Shown here: positions 23,252 through 32,167 of the stretch, one piece after another | How the letters are laid out: every line of letters begins with the position of its first letter | Numbering within the stretch: position 1 is the stretch's first letter | Assembly (NCBI GenBank): GCA_965279205.1 | Contig: OZ257144.1 | Span: 3,472,001 to 3,536,000 of the forward strand | Length of the DNA stretch: 64,000 nucleotides | Reading direction: 5' to 3' | Origin: UBA7672 sp965279205 | GTDB taxonomy: Bacteria > Pseudomonadota > Alphaproteobacteria > Caulobacterales > Hyphomonadaceae | Notes under the pieces: model-generated | Told to the model about the DNA's origin: nothing | Seen by the model: only the letters and a program-made list of their open reading frames with translations | The model's database searches: none | Program-made: the position numbers and the translations under genes

Positions 23252-24316
23252 ATGAAGAGCCAAGCCATTGTCGCCTACGGCAAACCGCTTGAGGAAGTGA
23301 CCTCCGACATTCCGGCGCCCAAGGGCACGGAAGTAGTGGTCAGGATCACCCATTCCGGCGTCTGCCACTCGGACGTCCACCTGCAGGACGGTCATGTCGA
23401 TCTCGGCGATGGCGACAAGCTCGACTGGTCCAAGGGCCGCACACTGCCCCACACGCTTGGCCACGAGATCGAAGGCACGCTCTCGGCGGTTGGCCCGGAT
23501 GCGCAAGCTTGGCTCGACGGCCGCAAGGTCGGCGGCCGCTTCGTGGTCTTCCCGTGGATCGGCTGCGGCGAGTGCGCCACCTGCAAGCGCGACCAGGAGC
23601 ACATCTGTAACAAGCCGCGCCAGCTCGGCATCCAGGTCGCCGGCGGCTATGCCGAATACGTCCTCGTCCCGCACCCGAAATACCTGCTCGACGCGACCGG
23701 CGTGCCGGAAGGCCTTGCCGCGACCTACATGTGCTCGGGCATCACGGCGTTCTCGGCGCTCAAGAAGATCCGCACGGCTTACGAGGGTGAGTCGATTGCC
23801 ATCGTCGGCCTCGGCGGCGTCGGCATGATGGGTTTGCAATTTGCCCGCGCCATGTTCCCGAACAACAAGATCATCGGCTGCGACATCGATCCGAAGAAAC
23901 TCGACGCCGCAATGTCTGCCGGCGCCCACGCCGTCTACAACTCGAAGGAAGCTGACAGCCTCAAGCAGCTCAAGCTCGACACCGGTGGCGGCGCAGCTGC
24001 GGCGGTCGACTTCGTCGGCTCGACGCCCTCGCTCAACTTCGCCAACGGCGCCATCCGCCGTGGCGGCGAGATCGTGGTCGTTGGTCTCTTCGGCGGCAAG
24101 TTCGCCTCGCCGATTCCCGCCTTTCCAGGCCGCCCCTTCTCGATCGTCGGCTCCTACACGGGCCCGCTCGGCGAAACGAAGGAAATGATGGAGCTGGTCC
24201 GCGCCGGCAAGATCAAGGCGATCCCGATCGAAACCCGCCCGCTGACCGACGCCAACAAGACGCTCGATCAGTTGCGCGAGGGCTCGATCGTCGGCCGCGT
24301 GGTGCTGAAGCCCTAA
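23252..24316 (+). CDS. Zinc-dependent alcohol dehydrogenase
   Basis: A 354-residue medium-chain dehydrogenase. Catalytic-zinc ligands: SGVCHSDVHL (Cys) and GHEIEG (His), with a later Cys in YMCSGITAF. The structural-zinc cluster is CGECATCKRDQEHIC. The Rossmann motif is AIVGLGGVGMMGLQFA, with an acidic CDID after the second strand indicating NAD preference. Both zinc sites are complete. Substrate is unknown; an aldehyde/alcohol detoxification role is typical. Its leader holds an inverted repeat over the ribosome site. The hybrid kinase gene converges 3 bases away. Confidence 0.92.
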   Translation: MKSQAIVAYGKPLEEVTSDIPAPKGTEVVVRITHSGVCHSDVHLQDGHVDLGDGDKLDWSKGRTLPHTLGHEIEGTLSAVGPDAQAWLDGRKVGGRFVVFPWIGCGECATCKRDQEHICNKPRQLGIQVAGGYAEYVLVPHPKYLLDATGVPEGLAATYMCSGITAFSALKKIRTAYEGESIAIVGLGGVGMMGLQFARAMFPNNKIIGCDIDPKKLDAAMSAGAHAVYNSKEADSLKQLKLDTGGGAAAAVDFVGSTPSLNFANGAIRRGGEIVVVGLFGGKFASPIPAFPGRPFSIVGSYTGPLGETKEMMELVRAGKIKAIPIETRPLTDANKTLDQLREGSIVGRVVLKP

Positions 24317-24319
24317 GGC

Positions 24320-26614
24320 TTACGCTGCTTCGGCGTTCTGCAGCTCGCGGTCGCCCATGGCGGCCGCGATCTTCGCCGTCAGCTCGCGCTGGTCCAGCGG
24401 CTTGGACACATAGTCGGTCATTCCCAGCGAGAGATACTTCTCGCGGTCTCCGCTCATGGCGTCGGCGGTCAGCGCGATCACCGGCAGATCACGCCAGGCT
24501 TCGGCCGTCGCACGAATCCGGCGGATCGCTTCCTTGCCGTCCATGACGGGCATGTGCACGTCGAGCAGCACGAGATCGAACGACTGGTCGTGCAGCCGGT
24601 CGAGCGCCTGCTGCCCGTTCACCGCCTCGACAAATTTCGGAGACAGATGGGCGGTGAACAACTTCACCACCTGGCGGTTCACCGCATTGTCGTCGACCAG
24701 CAGGATGCGGATGCCACGCAGCCGCCGCAGCGCCGCCTCGCTGACCGCCGGAAGCAGTGATTGCATCTCCTGCAACCCCGCCGTTTCCTCGGTCACGGCA
24801 TCGGCCATGAAGGTCAGCGTGAAGGTGGATCCCTGGCCAGGTTCGCTGTCCACGGTCACGTCGCCACCCATCAGGCGCGCCAACTGACGCGTGATCGCAA
24901 GGCCAAGCCCGGTGCCTCCGAAGCGCCGCGTGATCGTGGCGTCGGCCTGCGTAAAGGTCGTGAACAGTTTCGCTCGCTCGGACTCGGTCATGCCGATGCC
25001 GGTGTCGGATATCGCAACGCTGATCCGCCACTTGCCGGGCTCGGCTTCTTCCGAGGTCACCCCCATCTTCACGCGGCCACGCTCGGTGAACTTGATGGCG
25101 TTCGACAACAGGTTGCCGACACACTGGCGCACCCGCACCGGGTCGTAGTGCAGCAGCCCCGGCATGCCCGGCGCGATGTCGAGATCGATGTTGAGCCCGC
25201 GCTCGACGGCTTTGGACAGGAAGAGCTGCCGTAGCCGGTCGAACGTCACCGCCAGCTCGCCATCGACAGAGGCAATCTCGATCTTGCCTGCCTCGATCTT
25301 GGACAGGTCCAGCACGTCGTTGAGCAGCGCTGTCAGCGTCTTGCCGGATTCGAGGATGACATCGACCTTCTCGCGCTGGTCCGACAGCAGGCCGTCGGCC
25401 ACCAGCGACTGCGCCATGCCCAGCACGCCGTTGAGCGGCGTTCGGATCTCGTGGCTCATCGACGCCAGGAAGTTCGACTTCGCAATCGTCGCCGCCTCGG
25501 CCTGGCGCTTGGCCTCGATCAGCGCGAGTTCCTGGTGTTTCTGATCCTGGATGTCGAGCATCAGGCCGACTGCCCGCAGCGGCACGTTATGCTCGTTACG
25601 CTGCACGCGCATGAAAATCCGCACCCACTGCTCGCCGCCATTCGGGCGGTAGAGCCGCGCGTCGATCGATTCGACTTCCGGCGACCGCAGGCAACGCTCC
25701 CAGCTTTCGCGCACCGCCGCAATGTCGTCGTCGTGATACATGCCGAACGGCCGAACCGCATGGCGCGTCAGCGCGTCGACGCCCGCCAGCGCCTGGTATT
25801 GCGGCGACGTCCAGCGCTCCGAAGACCGCAGGTCGATCTCGTAGACGCCGGCGCGAGCCGCGCTCATGGCGATCTCGAGCCGGTCGTGCGTCACGGCGGC
25901 GTGGTCGCGCGCATCGATCAGTTCGGTGATGTTCTGCGACAGGCCGAAGATCTCGAACTTACCTGACGACAGTTTCCGGCCCGAGCAGAACTGCGCCAGC
26001 GTGTGCCGCCAGGTTCCGTCCGGCTTGCGCCGCCTCAGGTGCAGTGTCGCTGTGCCGCCCTGAAAGGTCAGCCGCTCGCGCACCTGCGCATCCTTGATGA
26101 TGTCGTCCGGATGCAGGTCCTTGACGATCTCCTGCAGGTGATAGGACGGCATCGGCCCGCCGCGGTTCACCAGCGCCTCGGAGAAATGGAAAGTCTCGTC
26201 GTCGGGATTGAAGCGGAACATGCCGATGTCAGCATCGCGCATCAGCCGGTCGCGCACGTCGATCGAAGCGACGAGCTTGCCCAGCATCGCCCACTCGGCG
26301 GTCACGTCGTTGAACGTCACCACGGAAGCTGCGCCGACGCGCGCACGGCGTGGCTTCAGCCAGCGCTCGGCCTTGGCGCCGGCGAAGCGATAGACCACGC
26401 CATCGCCGTAGGACTTGTGCTCGGAGGAGACCGACTCGAGGAGTTCGTTGAGGCTGCGCTCGGACATCGCCGACGTGTCGACGCCGGTGACCGAGAGGAA
26501 GACGCTGTTCGCTTTCGCCACGCGGCCTTCGTCGTCCACGCACACTGCCGCGATGCCAAGCGCTGCCAGCTGCTCGAGCAACGCCGCAGCGCCGGTCTCG
26601 GTTTCGATGGACAA
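24320..26614 (-). CDS. Soluble hybrid histidine kinase with PAS domains
   Basis: A 764-residue cytoplasmic sensor kinase with no membrane helix. Order: three PAS-like domains (roughly residues 10-120, 140-240 and 245-365), HisKA with phospho-acceptor His in FLASMSHEIRTPLNGVLG, HATPase_c with NLLSNAIKFTERG, DTGIGM and GGTGLGLAI, and a C-terminal receiver (about 640-755) with RILLVDDNAVNRQ, the phospho-Asp in VLLDVHMPVMDG, and the switch Lys in YVSKP. No cognate response regulator is adjacent, so the output passes to an unlinked partner or phosphotransferase. It converges with the adh gene. Confidence 0.93.
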   Translation of the reverse strand: MSIETETGAAALLEQLAALGIAAVCVDDEGRVAKANSVFLSVTGVDTSAMSERSLNELLESVSSEHKSYGDGVVYRFAGAKAERWLKPRRARVGAASVVTFNDVTAEWAMLGKLVASIDVRDRLMRDADIGMFRFNPDDETFHFSEALVNRGGPMPSYHLQEIVKDLHPDDIIKDAQVRERLTFQGGTATLHLRRRKPDGTWRHTLAQFCSGRKLSSGKFEIFGLSQNITELIDARDHAAVTHDRLEIAMSAARAGVYEIDLRSSERWTSPQYQALAGVDALTRHAVRPFGMYHDDDIAAVRESWERCLRSPEVESIDARLYRPNGGEQWVRIFMRVQRNEHNVPLRAVGLMLDIQDQKHQELALIEAKRQAEAATIAKSNFLASMSHEIRTPLNGVLGMAQSLVADGLLSDQREKVDVILESGKTLTALLNDVLDLSKIEAGKIEIASVDGELAVTFDRLRQLFLSKAVERGLNIDLDIAPGMPGLLHYDPVRVRQCVGNLLSNAIKFTERGRVKMGVTSEEAEPGKWRISVAISDTGIGMTESERAKLFTTFTQADATITRRFGGTGLGLAITRQLARLMGGDVTVDSEPGQGSTFTLTFMADAVTEETAGLQEMQSLLPAVSEAALRRLRGIRILLVDDNAVNRQVVKLFTAHLSPKFVEAVNGQQALDRLHDQSFDLVLLDVHMPVMDGKEAIRRIRATAEAWRDLPVIALTADAMSGDREKYLSLGMTDYVSKPLDQRELTAKIAAAMGDRELQNAEAA

Positions 26615-26703
26615 CGCGAACAGGCCCCTTCAGAGCCGAAATGCAAAAGGCAATGTCCGCAAGCTAGGCTGGGCGCGTTAATGCGTCCTTTCCGTTAAGG
26701 GTC

Positions 26704-26728
26704 AAATCCCCGGGCCTGCGGGGGATTT
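26704..26728. terminator. GC-rich hairpin downstream of phoD
   Basis: AAATCCCC (26704-26711) pairs with GGGGATTT (26721-26728) over a 9-base loop. The hairpin lies 30 bases past the phoD stop and upstream of the kinase gene, both on the minus strand. The T run is weak, so termination strength is uncertain. Confidence 0.45.
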
Positions 26729-26757
26729 CCAGCGTCGAAACGCCTCAATTCAGGGCA

Positions 26758-28455
26758 CTATCCGCGCGTAATTGCGGCGCCGGCCATCAATCGCTTCAGT
26801 CCGCCCATTCCGCCGACCTCGTTCACGCCCGCGACGAAGTGCGCGTCGGTCGATGCGAAATAGTCGCGTGACCTGATTGTGGACACTTTGACGAACTCCG
26901 CCTCGACCTGGTCGGCCTTCAGTGTCAGTAGTGTGAAGCCCTTCGAGAAGGCATTGTAGTACAGCACCTCGTCATTGGCCTCGGACATCAGCCAGTTCAG
27001 CTCCTCGAACGGCATCGAGTCGCCTGCCCCGTTCGAGGTGACCGACGTGCAGCCGAACTCGACGCCCCGGCTCTGTCCCGAATTGTCACGCAGCTCGTTG
27101 GCCCAGGCCGTATGCGTGTCGCCGGTCAGCGTCACCAGCTTCGCATTGGCGGCCCTGGCCGATTCATAGAGGCGCTCGCGCGACCGCGGGAAACCGCTCC
27201 AGCTGTCGAGATTCCACGGCAGGCCGTATTTCGCAGACGACCAGAAGCGCTTCGAGCCCTCAGAAACCTTAGCATATTTCTCGGGCGGCAGGCCCTTTTC
27301 CAGGTCCGGCATCTTCACCCGCGCCATCGTCACCTGGTTGCCGAGCACCTGCCATTTCTTGCCAGACGCAACCGAAGCCTTCAGCCCATCAGCCAGCCAC
27401 GCTTCCTGCTCCGGCCCCAGCAGCGTCCGCGCCGGATCATTGACCTTGGCCATGATCCCATTCGCCACCGCCTGCTTCTCGTTTGGAGCGGCAAGACCAA
27501 CCTCATCGATTGTCAGGTCCACGCCGCGTGCGATCAGCCGGCTTTCGAGCACGAAGATGGTCGCGAGATCGCCAATGTCGAACTTGCGGAAGATCGCCTC
27601 GCGCGGGCGACCGGGCGCCGGATCGCGGATCGGCATCCATTCGAGAAAGCACTGCACCGCAGCCGCCTTGCGTTCGGTCCAGGAGCCTTCGGTTTCCGGC
27701 TGGTGGTTCTCGGCCCCCGCCGCATAGGAATTGTTCGCCGTCTCGTGATCATCCCAGGTGCAGAACCACGGCGCGATCGCGTGCGCTGCCTGCAGGTCCG
27801 GGTCCGAGCGATACTGCGCATAGCGGGCGCGATAGTCGGCGAGCGTCACGATCTCGCTTGCCGGCTCATGATTGCGCCCCAGCTCCTTGCCGACCGTGCC
27901 GCCATAACCCGTGACGCCGTATTCATAGATGTAGTCACCAAGATGGATGATCGCGTCGATCCGCTCGCCCGACGATCCACGCTTGGCGATCTCGCGATAG
28001 GCGTTGAAATATCCGAATGGCCAGTTCGAGCACGACACCACCGCCATGCGGTAATCGGTGAGGCCGCTCGCCGGCAGCGTCCGCGTCGCTCCACCCGGCG
28101 AACTCGTCCTCCCGGCGGTGAACCAGTAATAATAGACCTCGCCCGGCTGCAGCCCGTCGACGTCCACCTTCACCGTATAGTCGCGCTCTGGTCCGGTGCT
28201 CGCGACGCCGCGCTTAACCACGTTCTTGAAGGCCGGATCCCGCGACACTCCCCATTTCACCGGAACCGGCCCCGGCGCTTCCGGCGTCACCCGCGTCCAG
28301 ATGATCACGCTGGTCTGCGTCGGATCGCCCGAGGCGACGCCATGGTTGAACGCAGCCTTGCCGGAATAGCTGGGTTCAGCGCCTGTTGTGGTGCACGCAG
28401 CCCCCAGGCCCGCCACGCCCAGCCCCAGGGCGCCACGCCGCGTCAGTCGGGTCAT
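26758..28455 (-). CDS. phoD: PhoD-like alkaline phosphatase, Tat-exported
   Basis: Metal-dependent phosphodiesterase/phosphomonoesterase of the periplasm or cell surface. The N terminus MTRLTRRGALGLGVAGLGAAC has a twin-arginine motif and a possible lipobox. The N-terminal Ig-like domain includes SGDPTQTSVIIWTRVTPE and GEVYYYWFTAGR. Catalytic core: VVSCSNWPFGYFN, DAIIHLGDYIYEYG, FCTWDDHETANNSY and TLTGDTHTAWANEL, all typical PhoD metal-site segments. The 565-residue length is normal. Phosphate regulation is plausible but no Pho box was identified. Confidence 0.92.
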   Translation of the reverse strand: MTRLTRRGALGLGVAGLGAACTTTGAEPSYSGKAAFNHGVASGDPTQTSVIIWTRVTPEAPGPVPVKWGVSRDPAFKNVVKRGVASTGPERDYTVKVDVDGLQPGEVYYYWFTAGRTSSPGGATRTLPASGLTDYRMAVVSCSNWPFGYFNAYREIAKRGSSGERIDAIIHLGDYIYEYGVTGYGGTVGKELGRNHEPASEIVTLADYRARYAQYRSDPDLQAAHAIAPWFCTWDDHETANNSYAAGAENHQPETEGSWTERKAAAVQCFLEWMPIRDPAPGRPREAIFRKFDIGDLATIFVLESRLIARGVDLTIDEVGLAAPNEKQAVANGIMAKVNDPARTLLGPEQEAWLADGLKASVASGKKWQVLGNQVTMARVKMPDLEKGLPPEKYAKVSEGSKRFWSSAKYGLPWNLDSWSGFPRSRERLYESARAANAKLVTLTGDTHTAWANELRDNSGQSRGVEFGCTSVTSNGAGDSMPFEELNWLMSEANDEVLYYNAFSKGFTLLTLKADQVEAEFVKVSTIRSRDYFASTDAHFVAGVNEVGGMGGLKRLMAGAAITRG

Positions 28456-28522
28456 GGATTTATCCTTCTCGTCGCGATAGTCCCACCCGACTCAGTACCT
28501 CTCAGTTGACCGCGACGAAAGC

Positions 28523-29599
28523 ATGACGACCACGCCCCCTCCACCGCTCAGCATTACTGCCCCTGCGGAAGCCGCTGGCGCGCGGCTCGACAAATGGCTG
28601 GCGGACGCCGGAACCGGCATGTCCCGCTCGCGCCTGCGCGTCCTGATCGAGGAGGGCCGCGTCACTGCCAATGGCCAGCCCGCAACCGACGCCAGCGCCA
28701 AGGTGATGCCCGGCGCCATCTACGCTATCGACCTCCCCGCTCCGGTCGACGCCGAGCCGCAGCCAGAAGACATACCGCTCGACATCGTGTTCGAGGACCA
28801 GCACCTCGTCGTCATCAACAAGCCGGCCGGCCTCGTCGTCCATCCGGCCGGCGGCTCGGAACGCGGCACGCTGGTCAATGCGCTGCTGTTCCATTGCGGC
28901 GCCCAGCTCACCGGCATAGGCGGCGTCGCCCGCCCCGGCATCGTCCACCGCCTCGACAAGGATACCTCCGGCGTCATGGTCGCCGCCAAGAGCGAGGCGG
29001 CGCACACGGCGCTCACCGCCATGTTCGCCGCCCACGACATCGAGCGCGCCTATCTCGCCGTCACGCGCGGCGCCCCGCGTCCCCTCATCGGCCGTATCGA
29101 GACAAATATCGGCCGCTCGCCCAGCGACCGGAAGAAGATGGCTGTCATGAAGGACAAGCACTTCCGCGCCGACCACTGGTCCAACGACACCACCAACGGC
29201 GAAAGCGCCGAGACCGCCGGCAAGATCGCCATCACAAACTATCGCGGGATCGAAACCTTCGGCCGCCTCGATGCGACGGGCACTCAGCCTGCCGCCGCCC
29301 TCGTCGAGTGCCGCCTCGAAACCGGACGCACGCACCAGATCCGCGTCCACATGGCCCACATCGGCGCGCCGGTGCTGGGCGACCAGACCTATGGCAAGCA
29401 CCGCTGGCTGAAAGCCGACGGCAAGGGCCCCGCCTTCGAGCGCGCCACCGCCACCGCAAAAGCCTTCGAACGCCAGGCGCTCCACGCCGCCATCCTCGGC
29501 TTCGAACATCCCATCACGAAGAAACCGATGCGCTTCGAGCGCCCGCCGCCGGCCGACATGGCCGACCTGATCGACGCATTGCGGGCGATGCCGTCCTAG
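28523..29599 (+). CDS. Pseudouridine synthase, RluA family (RluC/RluD type)
   Basis: Converts uridines of 23S rRNA to pseudouridine. Residues 10-75 are an S4 RNA-binding domain (AGARLDKWLADAGTGMSRSRLRVLIEEGRVTANG). The catalytic core has VVNKPAGLVVHPAGGSERGTLVNALLFHC-type spacing, and the active-site Asp lies in HRLDKDTSGVMVAAKS (about residue 143). It ends with ALVECRLETGRTHQIRVHMAHIG. At 358 residues it fits RluC/RluD; which one cannot be decided by eye. Its stop overlaps that of the convergent TonB-like gene through a shared CTAG. Confidence 0.94.
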   Translation: MTTTPPPPLSITAPAEAAGARLDKWLADAGTGMSRSRLRVLIEEGRVTANGQPATDASAKVMPGAIYAIDLPAPVDAEPQPEDIPLDIVFEDQHLVVINKPAGLVVHPAGGSERGTLVNALLFHCGAQLTGIGGVARPGIVHRLDKDTSGVMVAAKSEAAHTALTAMFAAHDIERAYLAVTRGAPRPLIGRIETNIGRSPSDRKKMAVMKDKHFRADHWSNDTTNGESAETAGKIAITNYRGIETFGRLDATGTQPAAALVECRLETGRTHQIRVHMAHIGAPVLGDQTYGKHRWLKADGKGPAFERATATAKAFERQALHAAILGFEHPITKKPMRFERPPPADMADLIDALRAMPS

Positions 29600-30057
29600 T
29601 TGCGGCCCGTATCGAACCGCCACTCATAGTCGAAGCGATAGCCGCAGATGGCGAAGGGCTCGCCATTGAACTCGGCCGGCAGGTATTTCGCCGTCTTCGT
29701 CCATTCCAGCGTGGCCTCGTCGAGCAGGGTCGAGCCCGAGGATTTCACGATGTGAGTGTCGACCAGCCTGCCTTCGACGGTCAGGCAGCTCTCCAGCGTC
29801 GTTGTGCCGGTCTCGCTGTTGCGGATGGCGGCCGAGGGGTATTCTGGCAGCTTCGTTTCCTTGTCGATCGCCGGGCGCCGCGTCAGTCCGGGCAAGCCGC
29901 TGTTCTTCCACTGCACAAAAAAGGGCGGCCGCCCGGTATTGCTGCCCGGCTCGGTGATCTGGATGAGATCAGGCGACACAGGCGGCCGCGCCCCGCCGAA
30001 CATGCCCATCACGCCGGGCACGGCGCAGCCCGAGAGCATCAGGCTCGCAGCGATCAT
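29596..30057 (-). CDS. TonB C-terminal domain lipoprotein-like protein
   Basis: A 153-residue protein starting MIAASLMLSGCAVPG, a short lipoprotein signal (lipobox LSGC). The mature part holds a TonB-C-type domain: LPEYPSAAIRNSETGTTTLESCLTVEGRLVDTHIVKSSGSTLLDEATLEW, where YP-x-x-A and the SSG-x-x-LD segment are the hallmark. It lacks the transmembrane N terminus and long Pro linker of true TonB, so energy transduction is doubtful; it may be an envelope domain of unknown role. Start chosen for the lipobox. Confidence 0.75.
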   Translation of the reverse strand: MIAASLMLSGCAVPGVMGMFGGARPPVSPDLIQITEPGSNTGRPPFFVQWKNSGLPGLTRRPAIDKETKLPEYPSAAIRNSETGTTTLESCLTVEGRLVDTHIVKSSGSTLLDEATLEWTKTAKYLPAEFNGEPFAICGYRFDYEWRFDTGRN

Positions 30058-30226
30058 TGCGCCCGGCCTAAATGGCCTTGCCCCCGAAATGGGCCATGCG
30101 GTGCGGTTCAAGTCTGGCCTCCGAGCCCCACCGCCCCAGCCAAATCCTTCAGCAAATTCCGTCCGGTCTGGAGCGTAATCCGGTTTCGCGGCGTTTGGGA
30201 GCATTGCGATCAAGGAATCTCGTGGC

Positions 30227-30631
30227 TCAGCCCATTCCCATGATCTTCGACCATTCCGCAGCCGACATGAAGCCGTCCTTGTCGGTGTCGATGTAGGTCT
30301 TGAAGACATAGGCGTGGTAGCCGAGGAATTCGCGCTGGGTGAGCGTGCGCCCACCCTCGCTGTTGAACGCATTGAAGCTCATCTGCGCGTTCTTCTTGCC
30401 TTCGCCGGTCAGCGAATTGCGGAACTCTGCGAGGTTGAGGTCGCCACTTGCGTCAGCGTCGAACTGGGCCAGGCGCGGCTGCTGGAAGTTCAGGAATTCG
30501 TTGAGGTCGCACTTCCCGTCGCCGTTCTTGTCGAGGAAGCCGATCACCTGGTCAGGCTGCTGCGCATGGGCGCCGCTTGCAACCAGCCCGGCAGCCACAA
30601 ACCCCGCCAAAACAAACGCCGAAATCTTCAT
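30227..30631 (-). CDS. Secreted EF-hand calcium-binding protein
   Basis: A 134-residue exported protein: signal MKISAFVLAGFVAAGLVASGAHAQ, then EF-hand loops DKNGDGKCDLNEF, DADASGDLNLAEF and DTDKDGFMSAAEW, each with Asp at loop positions 1, 3 and 5 (Asp or Asn) and Glu at 12. A fourth, degenerate hand lies around FNSEGGRTLTQREF. Such periplasmic EF-hand proteins are common in alphaproteobacteria with no known partner. Inferred role: calcium sensing or storage. Confidence 0.9.
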   Translation of the reverse strand: MKISAFVLAGFVAAGLVASGAHAQQPDQVIGFLDKNGDGKCDLNEFLNFQQPRLAQFDADASGDLNLAEFRNSLTGEGKKNAQMSFNAFNSEGGRTLTQREFLGYHAYVFKTYIDTDKDGFMSAAEWSKIMGMG

Positions 30632-30790
30632 GTGCTGCGCCCTCCCTGACGTCTGCCTAGGATATTGCTACCAGCCGGTACGCGTTCGCGCGAGGCCCGA
30701 CCGCAGCGCCAATTCCCCGAAAACCTACCAGCAGAGTCGCGTATTAGGCGTACTGTGGCCATCCGTTAGGAAGGATCGCCCTCCCCACCT

Positions 30791-30818
30791 CTTTAATGAA
30801 ACCGCAGCATCCCCATTT
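30791..30818 (+). promoter_or_regulatory. Possible heat-shock (sigma-32-type) promoter of rpoH
   Basis: CTTTAA, 14 bases, then CCCCATTT resembles the sigma-32 pattern CTTGAA-N13/17-CCCCATNT, lying 172 bases before the rpoH start. Heat-shock autoregulation of rpoH is known in Caulobacter. The -35 match has one mismatch, so this is a suggestion. The remaining leader (30819-30989) shows no other gene. Confidence 0.35.
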
Positions 30819-30989
30819 TGGACCTATGACGGACGGGGGCGGGACCACAATCCTGCCGAAAACCTTCAGTAAATATTGGGCGTTGGCGCCGGATAGGGCC
30901 CTGACGCGCCGGGTACAATAAAGAGCTGCGAGCCTTCCTCCCCCAGAAAGCTGGAAAGGGGCCCGCAGCCAAAAAAGAAGGAGAAGGAC

Positions 30990-31880
30990 ATGGCAAGCCT
31001 CGCAATCGCACTCAGCCCGGAACAAGGGCTATCGCGCTACCTCTCCGAAATCCGCAAGTTTCCACTCCTCGAGAAGAACGAGGAATTCATGCTGGCCCAG
31101 CGCTGGGCGCAGCATCAGGATTCCGGCGCAGCCGAGAAAATGGTCACTAGCCACCTTCGCCTCGTGGCCAAGATCGCCATGGGCTATCGCGGCTATGGCC
31201 TGCCCATGGGCGAGGTCATTTCCGAGGGAAATGTCGGCCTGATGCAGGCCGTGAAGAAGTTCGACCCTGACAAGGGCTTCCGCCTGGCGACCTACGCCAT
31301 GTGGTGGATCCGCGCCTCGATCCAGGAATACATCCTGCGCTCGTGGTCGCTGGTGAAACTCGGCACCACCGCTGCGCAGAAGAAGCTGTTCTTCAACCTG
31401 CGCCGCATCAAGGGCGAAATCTCCGCCCTTGAGGAAGGTGACCTGCGCCCGGAGAATCTCAAGGAAATCTCGACGCGCCTTGGCGTGACCGAGGAAGAAG
31501 TGACGTCCATGAACCGCCGCATGTCGGCGGGCGGCGACGCCTCGCTCAATGCCCCGATCGGCGGCATGGACGGCGAAGCCGAATGGCAGGACTGGATCGC
31601 CGACGATGCGCCCGGCCAGGCTGAACAGATGGCGGAGAAGGACGAATTCTCCACCCGCATGAGCCTGCTCGAACGTGCGATGGAATCGCTCAACGAACGC
31701 GAGCGCCACATCATCACCGAGCGCCGCCTGAAGGATGAGCCCACGACGCTGGAAGACCTCTCGGTCGAGTATAATGTCAGCCGCGAGCGCATCCGCCAGA
31801 TCGAGGTCCGCGCCTTCGAGAAGCTCCAGAAAGCGATGCGGGAAGCCGCACGCGAGCACGGGCTCGTCGAAGCCAGCTGA
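30990..31880 (+). CDS. rpoH: RNA polymerase sigma factor RpoH (sigma-32)
   Basis: Heat-shock sigma factor. The 296 residues have region 1.2/2 with LSRYLSEIRKFPLLEKNEEFMLAQRW, HLRLVAKIAMGYRGYGLPMGEVISEGNVGLMQAVKKFDPDKGFRLATYAMWWIRASIQEYI (region 2.4), the RpoH-box-like stretch LGTTAAQKKLFFNLRRIKG, and region 4 with DLSVEYNVSRERIRQIEVRAFEKLQ. The QKKLFFNLR segment separates RpoH from RpoD and RpoS. GGAGAAGGA precedes the ATG. Inferred partners such as dnaK are not in this window. Confidence 0.96.
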   Translation: MASLAIALSPEQGLSRYLSEIRKFPLLEKNEEFMLAQRWAQHQDSGAAEKMVTSHLRLVAKIAMGYRGYGLPMGEVISEGNVGLMQAVKKFDPDKGFRLATYAMWWIRASIQEYILRSWSLVKLGTTAAQKKLFFNLRRIKGEISALEEGDLRPENLKEISTRLGVTEEEVTSMNRRMSAGGDASLNAPIGGMDGEAEWQDWIADDAPGQAEQMAEKDEFSTRMSLLERAMESLNERERHIITERRLKDEPTTLEDLSVEYNVSRERIRQIEVRAFEKLQKAMREAAREHGLVEAS

Positions 31881-31896
31881 ACGAACTGAACCGCAC

Positions 31897-31922
31897 CGGC
31901 CCGGGTCCCAAAGCCCGGGCCG
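31897..31922 (+). terminator. GC-rich hairpin after rpoH
   Basis: CGGCCCGGG pairs exactly with CCCGGGCCG over an 8-base loop, 16 bases past the rpoH stop. There is no T run after it (AGTTGCC), so it may be a weak or Rho-assisted terminator. The rest of the 287-base gap to the P450 gene shows nothing else except the palindrome at 32135. Confidence 0.5.
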
Positions 31923-32134
31923 AGTTGCCTCAGCACCGACATCACTGAAGTGCCAGAACAGCGCTGATACGCACTTCGGCCCGGGATCGCCTCTCAGGCC
32001 GCATCGAACGCGTGCGGCTTGCCGCATGCCAGCTCGCTCCCGGGATGCTTGTTGGTCCCTGTATCCCGGGGGCGGGCGAAACTTTCGCCGGAATGGCCAT
32101 CCGGCTCTGTACGCAGTCGCAAAATTCAGCTATC

Positions 32135-32147
32135 TAGACACTGTCAA
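32135..32147. promoter_or_regulatory. Palindromic TetR-style site before the P450 gene
   Basis: TAGACACTGTCAA has a perfect inner GACA-c-TGTC and one mismatch outside. It is 20 bases upstream of the P450 ATG, where an operator would overlap the transcription start. TetR regulators of such genes bind similar short palindromes, but no TetR gene is adjacent. Confidence 0.35.
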
Positions 32148-32167
32148 GCTGATAGCGAGCCCTCCCC

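Noticed and set aside
27112..28509. A 465-codon open frame antisense to phoD
   Set aside because: No domain or signal, and PhoD motifs are intact on the minus strand.
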